Of a stretch of 64,000 nucleotides of DNA, positions 17,278 through 24,288 are shown one piece after another (within the stretch, counting starts at the first letter, position 1; every line of letters begins with the position of its first letter). Source of the DNA: Streptomyces davaonensis JCM 4913 (lineage in GTDB: Bacteria > Actinomycetota > Actinomycetes > Streptomycetales > Streptomycetaceae); the NCBI RefSeq assembly GCF_000349325.1, contig NC_020504.1:9342326-9406325 (forward strand). Reading direction: 5' to 3'. The position numbers were made by a program, and so were the translations under genes. The notes below the pieces were generated by a model. The model had not been told where the DNA came from. It did not search any database and saw only the letters and a list, made by a program, of their open reading frames with translations.

Positions 17278-17634
17278 ATGAGTTACGACTTGGCCGTGTG
17301 GGACGGAGAGCGGCCAGCCAATGACAGGACCGCCGGTCGAGTCTTCACGGACCTCTTCGACCGCTACATGGAGACAGAGGTGTGCGATCCCCCGACCGAG
17401 CGCATCACGGCTTACGTTGCCGCGCTTGTGGAGCGGTGGGGTGACGTGGCTGAGGACGTGGAGGATGCTTCGCCGTGGGCGGCTGGGCCGTTGATCGGCG
17501 GGGCCGGTGGCCCGCTCGTCTACTTTGCGATGAGCTGGAGCAGGGCTGAGGAAGTCTCTGCCTGGGCAGCGGCCCTCGCGGAGTCAATGGGGCTGGTGTG
17601 CTTCGATCCTCAGCAGAATCGGCTCAGGCCCTGA
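17278..17634 (+). CDS. Conserved small protein, apparent IS cargo
   Basis: 118 residues, beginning M-S-Y-D-L-A-V-W-D-G-E-R-P-A. Small actinobacterial proteins with this start and with the features seen here (P-T-E-R-I-T-A-Y central block, a G-P-L-I-x-G-A-x-G-P-L-V-Y-F segment, G-L-V-C-F-D-P-Q near the C-terminus) are familiar to me as conserved hypotheticals; I know no established function. It is acidic, cytosolic and without membrane segments. It lies wholly between the IS5-type inverted repeats, convergent with the transposase and overlapping its 3' end by 11 bases, so it appears to be a passenger gene. Confidence 0.65.
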   Translation: MSYDLAVWDGERPANDRTAGRVFTDLFDRYMETEVCDPPTERITAYVAALVERWGDVAEDVEDASPWAAGPLIGGAGGPLVYFAMSWSRAEEVSAWAAALAESMGLVCFDPQQNRLRP

Positions 17635-18445
17635 CCCTCTTGGTCAGACGGCGGTATCCGATCAGAAGCGCCGCCAGGCCGACGAATGCTAGAAAGTGTT
17701 CCGGCTTCCGTTCGTAGCGGCGGTGCAGACGTCGGCATCCTGCCAGCCAGGACACGGTTCGCTCGACCACCCAGCGGTGTCGGCCGAGCCGAGTGGAAGG
17801 CTCGATGCCCTTGCGCGCAATGCGGTGGCGGATACCTCGTTCCCGAAGCCATTTCCGCAGGTGGTCGTAGTCGTAGCCTTTGTCGGCGTGCAGCTTGGCA
17901 GGCCGACGTCGGCGGGGACCGCGACGGGAGCTGATCGGCGGGATCCCACGTACGAGCGGCTTCAGACCAAGGCTGTCGTGCATATTGGCGCCGGAGATAC
18001 CCAGAGACAGCGGCAGTCCATTCCGGTCCGTGATGAGGTGGATCTTCGACCCCGACTTGCCGCGGTCGGTCGGATTCGGTCCGGTCAGTGGCCCCCTTTT
18101 GAGGCCCGGACACTGACAGAATCGATCGCGCACCGTGACCAGTCCAGCTCACCCCGGCTGCCGAGTTCGTCCAGGACGACGCGGTGCAGCCTGGCCCAGA
18201 CCCGGTCCCGGCTCCACTGGGCGAAGCGCCGGTAGACCGTCGGCCAGGCCAGCCCAAAGACAGGCGGCAGCTGCCGCCAGGTGCAACCCGAGGTGGCCAC
18301 GAAGATGATCGCGGCGGGCGTCTCCCGGTCACCGGGCCCGCCGCCGGCCACCGCCCTGCGGACGCTTCACCTCAACCGGCAGCACAACCCGCCGGAACAG
18401 CATCCACAAATCATCCGGCACCAACCGCTCAACCAGATCCGTCAT
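17624..18445 (-). pseudogene. IS5 family (IS427-like) transposase, split over frames
   Basis: The protein is spread over two frames. ATG 18445 opens the family N-terminus (M-T-D-L-V-E-R-L-V-P-D-D-L-W) but meets TGA at about 18332. The next frame, from GTG 18351, carries S-G-C-T-W-R-Q-L-P-P and D-S-V-S-V-R-A and stops at 18085. The original frame resumes from about 18100 with G-S-K-I-H-L-I, D-K-G-Y-D and the C-terminal R-x-x-V-E-R-T block to 17624. The second change is at AAAAGGGGG (about 18091-18099), a plausible -1 slippery site of the kind IS5-type elements use. The first change has no such site and looks like damage. Confidence 0.7.
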
Positions 18446-18719
18446 GCACGGATCAACGAACGATCTCACCAAAGGAAACGACGTCTAAGGGGTGGTCAAC
18501 CGTCTGCCCACGCTCCGAGCTGTCTCCTCCGGCTCTCTCATCGGTCGTCTGTGACCGGTGGCGCTGCACGTCGAGGACGGGATTCGACTGGACTGGAGTT
18601 CTTCGCGGGCGGGCTGTTGCGTCTGCGACAGACGATCTTTCTTGTGCCTTAGAGTCGGGGCAGCCTTCCCGGTGGCGTCTCGCCGCCGGGATTTCGTTGT
18701 TCCTGGGCGGAGTTGGATC

Positions 18720-20054
18720 TTGCGGAAAGCGCGGCTGCTGAACCGGACGGCGGGGCCCGGCCCCCGGATTGGTTGGGCGGCGCGCGTCCGGGAAGCGGGG
18801 GCGCCTCTCGCGGTCCGCCCGTACCGGCTGCACTTCACCGCACGCGTGCTGTCGTGGACCGGGTCGGCGGTCTCGCCAATCGCTCTTGCCTTCGCTGTGC
18901 TGCACATTGGTGGGGGAGCGGGCGCGCTGGGCCTGGTCCTCGCGGTTAGCGTCGCCCCGCAGATCCTTCTACTCCTGGTGGGCGGAGTCGTCGCCGACCG
19001 GCTCCCGCGCGCCCGGGTCATGGTGTGGTCCAACGTGGTGTGCGCGCTCGCCGAGGGCCTCGCCGCCCTGCTGCTGTGGTCTGGCACGGCCCGGGTGTGG
19101 CACCTGGTACTCATGTCCGGGATTTGCGGCGCTGCATCGGCGTTCTTCACCCCGGCCGCCGGCGGCATCGTGAAGGAAGTGGTGCCGCCGGAGGCGAGGC
19201 ACGCGGCGAATGCCCTCCTGAAAATCGCTCAGAACCTCGTCAAGGTCGGAGGCCCGGCCATCGGCGGTGTCCTCGTCGCTGCGTCCGGCTCCGCCTGGGC
19301 CATCGGATGGGACGCGGCCACGTTCGCCGCATCCGCCCTCCTGTTCGCCCGGATCGGCCTTAGGTCGGGGCCGGTGAAGGTGAAGACTGGGTTCCTGGCC
19401 GATCTGCGCGACGGCTGGACCGACTTCCGCTCCCGCCGCTGGCTGTGGGTGATGGTCGTGCAAGGTGCGCTCGTCGTGCCGGTGTGGCTGGTCGGGTACC
19501 AGCTCCTCGGCCCGGTGTACGGCGCGCGGTTCCTCGGCGGGGCGGGGCTGTGGGGCCTGGTCGTCTCCGGGTTCACGGGCGGACTGGTGGCCGGGGCCGC
19601 CGTGGCGCTGATGTGGCGGCCCCGGCTGGTCGGCCGGGTGGTGTGTGCGGGTACCGGGTCACTCGCGCTGCCGCTCGCGGCGATGGCCGCCACCGCCCCG
19701 GTGCCGGTGCTCGTCGCCGCGACGGCGGCGGCCGGGACGGGCCTCGCGGTCAGCATGACCGTATGGTCCGGCCTGGTACAGGAACGCATCCCGGCCGACC
19801 GGCTGAGCCGAGCACTCTCATACTCGACACTCGGGCAGCTCGTTCCCGTGCCCTTCGGCTACCTCCTCGCGGGCCCGATCTCCCGCGCTGTGGGGATCCG
19901 CGCCACCCTCGCGGGCGGCGCCCTGGTGATCGTCCTTGCCGCGGTGGTTCCGCTGCTGATCCGTCAGGTTCGAGCCCTGGCCGTGGCTGGGCAGCCCGCA
20001 CACGAGTCGGTCCTCGCGGGCACGGCCGCAGTGTCCGCGCGAGCGCCGAGGTAG
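18720..20054 (+). CDS. MFS transporter, probable exporter of the RiPP cluster
   Basis: About 444 residues with roughly twelve hydrophobic segments, of the enterobactin-exporter-like MFS group (P-P-E-A-R-H-A-A-N-A-L and G-P-A-I-G-G-V-L-V between segments 4 and 5). TTG 18720 is chosen: GGAG lies 8 bases upstream and the first helix follows at the right distance; the frame is open back to 18558 but that part is not membrane-like and abuts the IS. It converges on the TfuA gene with a 91-base 3' overlap. It likely exports the modified peptide or gives self-protection (inference from position). The IS at 17211-18488 may have removed its original promoter. Confidence 0.78.
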   Translation: MRKARLLNRTAGPGPRIGWAARVREAGAPLAVRPYRLHFTARVLSWTGSAVSPIALAFAVLHIGGGAGALGLVLAVSVAPQILLLLVGGVVADRLPRARVMVWSNVVCALAEGLAALLLWSGTARVWHLVLMSGICGAASAFFTPAAGGIVKEVVPPEARHAANALLKIAQNLVKVGGPAIGGVLVAASGSAWAIGWDAATFAASALLFARIGLRSGPVKVKTGFLADLRDGWTDFRSRRWLWVMVVQGALVVPVWLVGYQLLGPVYGARFLGGAGLWGLVVSGFTGGLVAGAAVALMWRPRLVGRVVCAGTGSLALPLAAMAATAPVPVLVAATAAAGTGLAVSMTVWSGLVQERIPADRLSRALSYSTLGQLVPVPFGYLLAGPISRAVGIRATLAGGALVIVLAAVVPLLIRQVRALAVAGQPAHESVLAGTAAVSARAPR

Positions 20055-21352
20055 AACGCCCTGGCCACCTCGACCGCCCCGCCGAAATCGCGGAACCCCC
20101 GGTCGCGTGCCGCCGCATCCAGCACGGGCCGCCCCGCGCAGGCTGGGAGTCCCCACCGCGCGACGAGGTGCCGGCCGATGCGGTCGGCGGACAACCGCGC
20201 GATGGTGTGCCGGGGATCGGCCGCCTCGACGGCCGCATTCGCGGCGTACGCCGCGGCGACGTCCTCGGCCGTCGGTAACGAGTCGTCGACCAGCTCCCCG
20301 GCCTCGTCCCGGGCGGACGGCCACACCGACCACGCGCCATCCAACCGAGCCGAACGAACCATGATCCGGAGCAGCGCCTCACCCGGGGGCAGCGCCCCCA
20401 GCTCGGCCGGAGCGAGCCAGAACGCGAGTTGCTGCCGGGACATGGATGCCACGTCGACCCCCTCGGCCGCGGCGGTCCGCAGGGCAGCGGCCTCGGCGCC
20501 GTCCGGACCAACCTCTCCTCCGGCGACAGCCGACAGAACCCGGGCCCGCCACCGGGCCGGGAACCCGGCGTCGTAGAGCTGCTGGTGTTGGAGCACCGCG
20601 AGGAACGGCACACCGCCGCGGCCGGGGCGGTGCGCCGCCGTCCAGTACCGCACGAACGACGTCCGCCACGGCTCCGCCTCCCACCCCCGCGCCTCCGCCT
20701 CGGGTGCCGGCACCCCGCCCTCGGCCACCAGGACGAGGGCGCGCTCCGCGTCCTCCCGCTTCACGTCATACGGGTTGCGGCGACGCCACCCGTCGACTGC
20801 GGCGAACGCGGCCCCGGCCCCCTCCTCGCGGGCCTGCCGGGCGAGCGCGGACCACGTACGGCGGGTGTGGGGCAGCGCGCGGGCGAGCCCTTCGAGTGTG
20901 TCGGCGTCGGCCTCGCTGATCTGCCCGGTCTCAGCGCAACGGACCAGCGCGGCCCGGATGTTCACCAGGGCCTCGGACACCGGCTGTCCCTCGGGGGTAT
21001 GCAGAACAGAAACCTCGTCGTCGGCGTCCAGCACCCCGGCCGTCAGGTCCTCAAAGACGCGCCCGACGCTGGCCATGCCGTACGGCGCGAGCTCGGCCCC
21101 CCGCAGCGCGCCCATGCTCGCCGCGCCAACGACTCGAACCCCCTCGGCCAGCAACAACAAGATCTCTTTGTGCCGTACGGGAGCGCGCTGGTGCCACACC
21201 CCGTCAATGATCACGACCGTGTCGCCGGGAGTGGTATCGAGCCGCAACAGGTCACCGTGCCCGATCGGCGGATGACACACCGCGCCAGGCAGCAGCTCGC
21301 CGACGCGGGCGGCCGGGAGGGTCGGGCCGGAGAAGACATGCACGGTGCTCAC
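19964..21352 (-). CDS. TfuA-domain protein, YcaO partner
   Basis: 462 residues. Residues 1-125 are a TfuA core domain: H-V-F-S-G-P-T-L at the start, H-P-P-I-G-H-G-D, V-V-I-I-D-G-V-W-H, K-E-I-L-L-L-L-A-E-G and V-V-G-A-A-S-M-G-A-L-R-G-A-E. The long C-terminal extension is helical and unassigned. GTG 21352 overlaps the YcaO stop as GTGA, so the two are translationally coupled. TfuA proteins assist YcaO enzymes in backbone thioamide formation in methanogen McrA and in bacterial thioamidated RiPPs (established for those systems). Here the same reaction on the 51-residue peptide is an inference. Confidence 0.82.
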   Translation of the reverse strand: MSTVHVFSGPTLPAARVGELLPGAVCHPPIGHGDLLRLDTTPGDTVVIIDGVWHQRAPVRHKEILLLLAEGVRVVGAASMGALRGAELAPYGMASVGRVFEDLTAGVLDADDEVSVLHTPEGQPVSEALVNIRAALVRCAETGQISEADADTLEGLARALPHTRRTWSALARQAREEGAGAAFAAVDGWRRRNPYDVKREDAERALVLVAEGGVPAPEAEARGWEAEPWRTSFVRYWTAAHRPGRGGVPFLAVLQHQQLYDAGFPARWRARVLSAVAGGEVGPDGAEAAALRTAAAEGVDVASMSRQQLAFWLAPAELGALPPGEALLRIMVRSARLDGAWSVWPSARDEAGELVDDSLPTAEDVAAAYAANAAVEAADPRHTIARLSADRIGRHLVARWGLPACAGRPVLDAAARDRGFRDFGGAVEVARAFYLGARADTAAVPARTDSCAGCPATARART

Positions 21353-22551
21353 GCGGCGGACTCCTGACTCTGGCGGGCGCTGGTGCGCTCCTGCCGTGGG
21401 CGGGGGATGACGTGCCGGGAGTCGTACCGCAGGTGCGGCGCAACTACCTTGACGACCGAGAACACCCCGCCGTTCTCGTACGGGCCCTGCGTCAGGTCGA
21501 CGACCAGCGGGGCGGAGCCGGTCACGCTCGCGACGCGGGCGGCCAGGTGCCCGGCCTCGCGTTCGTGGGTGTCGAACCCGGCGGCGTACCGGGAAACGAT
21601 CGGCCCCCAGTCGGCGCCCGGTTCGGCCGCGGCGCCGGGGCCCTGGTGTCCGTCCTCCCGGTAGGCGGCTGGGGGGACGTCCTCGCGGCTCCCGGTGATC
21701 GCGGTCAGCCGGGACTGTGCGGCCTCGGTGATGGCCCGGGACAGGGCGATGTGCGGGTCGAGGTGGGCCCCGGACCCGGAGACCAGGAGCGCGGCCTGGT
21801 CCTCGCGCCACAGATAGGCCGCCATCACCGGCACGCCGAACCGGGTCGGGAGGTGCCACAACTCCAGCCACGCGCCCGCCTGGTGGGCGCGCTCGATCAG
21901 GCTCGCGCAGTGCGGATCACTCACGCTGCCCGGGTCGATGCGCTGTGGGAGGCCCTCGGGGGCGGGGCTGGTCAGGTTGCTGACGGCGTCCCGCTCGATC
22001 ACCTCGTACAACCCGTGCGCGACCGCCTCCGCCCTGGTGTTGCCGGAGGCAAGGCCGTTGGTCGACGCGCTCGGCAGGTGCAGCCGCCACCGGTCGTGAG
22101 TCTCCCGGCCGAGCTGCACGCACGCGGTCGGCACCGGCACAGGGGTGCCGTCGACCGCCGAGTAGGCGGTGATCCAGTCCAGCACCGTACGAGGGGTCAG
22201 CAACGAACCGGGGTGCGCCTCAAGTGCCGTCACTGGATAGGGCAGGCGCAGGGCCTCGGCCGGTGCCCGCTCGATGGCCGCGGGCACGGCGCGCTCGCCG
22301 TGCCACGCCTCGATGGCCTCCAGCGCGCCGGACACGCGGGCGGCGTCCAGCGTCGCCCCCTTGCCCTGCGCGACGCTCAGCGTGCGGGCCAAGGGCCGCA
22401 CGGCCATCGTGACGGGGATTCCGAGGTCGTCGAGCCCGGTCACGTCGGCAACGCGGGTGATGCCGTAGACCGCGAGCAGCGGCCGGAGCGCGGCCCACGT
22501 CTCGCCAGGATGGCGGGTGCGGTGGGCGCCGTCGAAGAACGCTTTGCGCAT
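21349..22551 (-). CDS. YcaO domain protein, putative peptide thioamidation enzyme
   Basis: 400 residues. ATP-binding YcaO motifs are clear: E-A-I-E-A-W-H-G-E at about residues 75-83, G-L-Y-E-V-I-E-R-D at about 177-185 and I-T-E-A-A-Q-S-R-L at about 270-278. The proline-rich P-x-P-x-P C-terminus typical of azoline-forming YcaO proteins is absent, in keeping with a TfuA-dependent type. ATG 22551 sits 8 bases after GAGGAG; the in-frame ATG 22557 is too close to it. Directly upstream are a hairpin and the candidate precursor gene; directly downstream, with overlapping stop and start, is the TfuA gene. Confidence 0.87.
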   Translation of the reverse strand: MRKAFFDGAHRTRHPGETWAALRPLLAVYGITRVADVTGLDDLGIPVTMAVRPLARTLSVAQGKGATLDAARVSGALEAIEAWHGERAVPAAIERAPAEALRLPYPVTALEAHPGSLLTPRTVLDWITAYSAVDGTPVPVPTACVQLGRETHDRWRLHLPSASTNGLASGNTRAEAVAHGLYEVIERDAVSNLTSPAPEGLPQRIDPGSVSDPHCASLIERAHQAGAWLELWHLPTRFGVPVMAAYLWREDQAALLVSGSGAHLDPHIALSRAITEAAQSRLTAITGSREDVPPAAYREDGHQGPGAAAEPGADWGPIVSRYAAGFDTHEREAGHLAARVASVTGSAPLVVDLTQGPYENGGVFSVVKVVAPHLRYDSRHVIPRPRQERTSARQSQESAA

Positions 22552-22579
22552 GGACATCTCTCCTCTCGGGGGACGGCGA

Positions 22580-22621
22580 GGCCCGGCCGCCGGACGCGGG
22601 GGAGCGTCCAACGGCCGGGCC
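22580..22621 (-). promoter_or_regulatory. GC-rich hairpin between precursor and ycaO (attenuator candidate)
   Basis: GGCCCGGCCG (22580-22589) pairs perfectly with CGGCCGGGCC (22612-22621), and inside it GGACGC (22592-22597) pairs with GCGTCC (22604-22609). It lies between the precursor stop (22649) and the YcaO start (22551). A partial terminator here would raise peptide over enzyme expression, as in many RiPP operons (inference). Confidence 0.6.
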
Positions 22622-22648
22622 GGTCAGCTACCGACTACCGACCTCCGG

Positions 22649-22804
22649 TCAGACGAGCACGGGGTAGGTGTGGGTGTCGGGGAACGCGCTGTCGGGAACG
22701 GCCGGGTCGCCGCCGCTGTTCTGCGGCATGGCGCCGTCCGCGTGCAGTTCGCCGATGAAGTCGGCCGGGTCCGCCAGCACGACGGTGGTCACGGGCACGG
22801 GCAT
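22649..22804 (-). CDS. Candidate RiPP precursor peptide (51 aa)
   Basis: 51 residues from ATG 22804, with GAGGAGG 6 bases upstream, one of the best ribosome sites in the region. Residues 1-25 (P-V-T-T-V-V-L-A-D-P-A-D-F-I-G-E-L) have a hydrophobic/acidic pattern suited to a leader that an enzyme recognises. The C-terminal half is rich in Pro, Asp, Gly and Ser and ends S-A-F-P-D-T-H-T-Y-P-V-L-V. There is no Cys, so lanthionine or thiazole chemistry is excluded; backbone thioamides and hydroxylated Pro, Asp or His remain possible. It is too short for gene finders to rank highly but lies exactly between the oxygenases and YcaO on the same strand. Confidence 0.72.
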   Translation of the reverse strand: MPVPVTTVVLADPADFIGELHADGAMPQNSGGDPAVPDSAFPDTHTYPVLV

Positions 22805-22836
22805 GGGTTCCTCCTCGGAACTCGTAACGGTTGCTG

Positions 22837-23457
22837 CTACACCGACAGATCGGTGAAACAGACGGTGACCAGCACCTCGCGCGATTGGCCATCGAGCGGG
22901 GCACGCCAGTGGGGAATCCGGGACCCGTCGAATGCGGTCAGGGCCCTGTATCGCACGGGAAACGCGTCGCCGTCCGGGTACGGCGTATCCGCGAGCCGCT
23001 CGACGACCTCCTCGGTCGTCAGCCATCGCAGGTTCGGCAGCCACCCCATGGAACCGAGGCCGGGCGTCAGGGCGGCGCTCATCGTCAGCTCGCACTTCCC
23101 GTCGTCGCGGTGAACGTGCATAAAGTCGCCGGGCTTGTAGAACTTGTACCCGAAGCGGATCGCCGTCATCTTCGCGGCGCCGGTCGCCTCGGCCGCCACG
23201 TCCGCGAGCGCCTTGGACTGTGCGAGGGCCCGCAGCGCCGCCGCGCCGGGGTGGACCGTGCAGCGCTGCGGACTCGTGATCGAGCCGTCCCGCATCGCCA
23301 GAAGGCCAGGCCGCTGGTTGTGCCGGACGGCCGCGACCGGCTCCAGCCGCTCGGCCTCCTCGGCGAGCTCCTCCCACAGGCCCGCCTCGATCGCGTCGGC
23401 CGGCACGTCCGCCCGGCCCTGGGCGAGCCACGTCCGCCGCAGGGTTCCGGCGACCAT
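22837..23457 (-). CDS. 2-oxoglutarate/Fe(II)-type oxygenase, copy 2
   Basis: 206 residues, paralogous to the gene just upstream. The iron site is readable: H-V-H-R-D-D, giving His-x-Asp at about residues 118-120, and the distal His in I-P-H-W-R-A-P-L about 65 residues later, followed by the Arg region that would bind 2-oxoglutarate and a C-terminal strand V-T-V-C-F-T-D-L. The layout is that of prolyl-4-hydroxylase-like enzymes acting on peptides. ATG 23457 overlaps the previous stop as TGATG, so translation is coupled. It precedes the precursor by 32 bases. Expected to hydroxylate the peptide (inference); side chain unknown. Confidence 0.72.
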   Translation of the reverse strand: MVAGTLRRTWLAQGRADVPADAIEAGLWEELAEEAERLEPVAAVRHNQRPGLLAMRDGSITSPQRCTVHPGAAALRALAQSKALADVAAEATGAAKMTAIRFGYKFYKPGDFMHVHRDDGKCELTMSAALTPGLGSMGWLPNLRWLTTEEVVERLADTPYPDGDAFPVRYRALTAFDGSRIPHWRAPLDGQSREVLVTVCFTDLSV

Positions 23458-24095
23458 CACAGGTCCATGAACGACATAGTGACGAGGAGACCCGCCTCCA
23501 CAGGCAGCGGGGGCCGCCAGTGCGCGAAGTGGTACCCAGCGAACGCCCGGACCGAGCCGTCGTTGTAGGGGTGGGGCAGCGTCGTGAACTGCGCCCCCTC
23601 CGGGAACATCCCGAACTCGGCGACAACGTCCGCGAGGTGCCGGCCGTCCGGGTGGCGCAGGTGCGGCGCCCACCCCATCGGCGGAAGGTCCGGCGTCAGG
23701 GCGATACCGACCGTGACCGTGGATTTCGACGAGTCCGTGTGGAGCCCCTGAAAGTCGCCCCGGCGGTAGAGGACGACCGCGCCGCCGCGGGGGATCAGGC
23801 GCGGGATGCCGGTCGCCTCGCGTAGCGCCATCAGCAGCGGCTTGTCGTACGCGAGCTGATCGAGCACCGGGCCCGGCGGGATGAAACCGCAGTGAACCGG
23901 CGTCGCGAAGCTGCCGTCGCGGTGGGCGGCGGTGTGGTCGTGCACGTGCGGCGTGACCAGGTCGAGGCGGTCGGCCGCCTCCTCCTCCAAGGCCTTGAAG
24001 CGGTCCGGCGGCAGCACGTCGGGCAGCACGACCGTGCCGGTCTCCTCCCAAGCGGTGCGCGCCGGGAGCCGTTCTGCAAGTGCAGCGGTATCCAT
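23457..24095 (-). CDS. 2-oxoglutarate/Fe(II)-type oxygenase, copy 1
   Basis: 212 residues. The motif G-L-H-T-D at about residues 117-121 gives the His-x-Asp iron ligands; A-H-W-R-P-P-L near residue 195 gives the distal His; the C-terminus V-T-M-S-F-M-D-L matches the last strand of copy 2, and both share the L-T-P-x-L-x-x-M-G-W segment after the iron motif. It is the first gene of the putative operon, reading away from the XRE regulator with the palindrome between. The two oxygenases are clearly paralogues but have diverged widely, which suggests different residues or successive oxidations. Confidence 0.74.
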   Translation of the reverse strand: MDTAALAERLPARTAWEETGTVVLPDVLPPDRFKALEEEAADRLDLVTPHVHDHTAAHRDGSFATPVHCGFIPPGPVLDQLAYDKPLLMALREATGIPRLIPRGGAVVLYRRGDFQGLHTDSSKSTVTVGIALTPDLPPMGWAPHLRHPDGRHLADVVAEFGMFPEGAQFTTLPHPYNDGSVRAFAGYHFAHWRPPLPVEAGLLVTMSFMDL

Positions 24096-24191
24096 GATCC
24101 CTCCGAGGTCTCGGACGTCTCTTTGCCGGTGCCCTCAGCAAAGCGCCCGCCGTACGAGCCGTCACCGCACACAGCGGCTCGGATCAAGTGG

Positions 24192-24208
24192 CTTGCAGAT
24201 CCTGCAAG
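24192..24208. promoter_or_regulatory. 17-bp palindrome, probable XRE operator
   Basis: CTTGCAG-ATC-CTGCAAG is a perfect 7-bp inverted repeat with a 3-base spacer, in the 193-base space between the divergent oxygenase and XRE genes. TTGACC, a good -35 box for the XRE gene direction, follows at 24209-24214. The simplest reading is that the XRE protein binds here and controls both directions. Confidence 0.65.
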
Positions 24209-24288
24209 TTGACCGCCAACTGCCTAGCGGAGGATTAGCCGCTGGCTACCGTGGAAGCCGCCCCCTTCGTGAGGGGCGTGGAGGCCCG

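Larger units (their letters stand above)
17211..18488. mobile_element. IS5-type element carrying an extra gene
   Basis: Perfect 22-bp inverted repeats: left 17211-17232 beginning TTAGACGTCGTTTCC and ending GGTG, right 18467-18488 its exact reverse complement. The two ends can be read with a TA at 17212-17213 and 18486-18487 as target duplication. The element is 1278 bases, about 400 longer than a usual IS5/IS427-type element, and the surplus is the open frame 17278-17634. Confidence 0.85.

Noticed and set aside
12071-18488. A composite transposon covering the first IS block
   Set aside because: The elements have different terminal repeats and target duplications, and no common outer repeat exists; this is serial insertion, not one unit.
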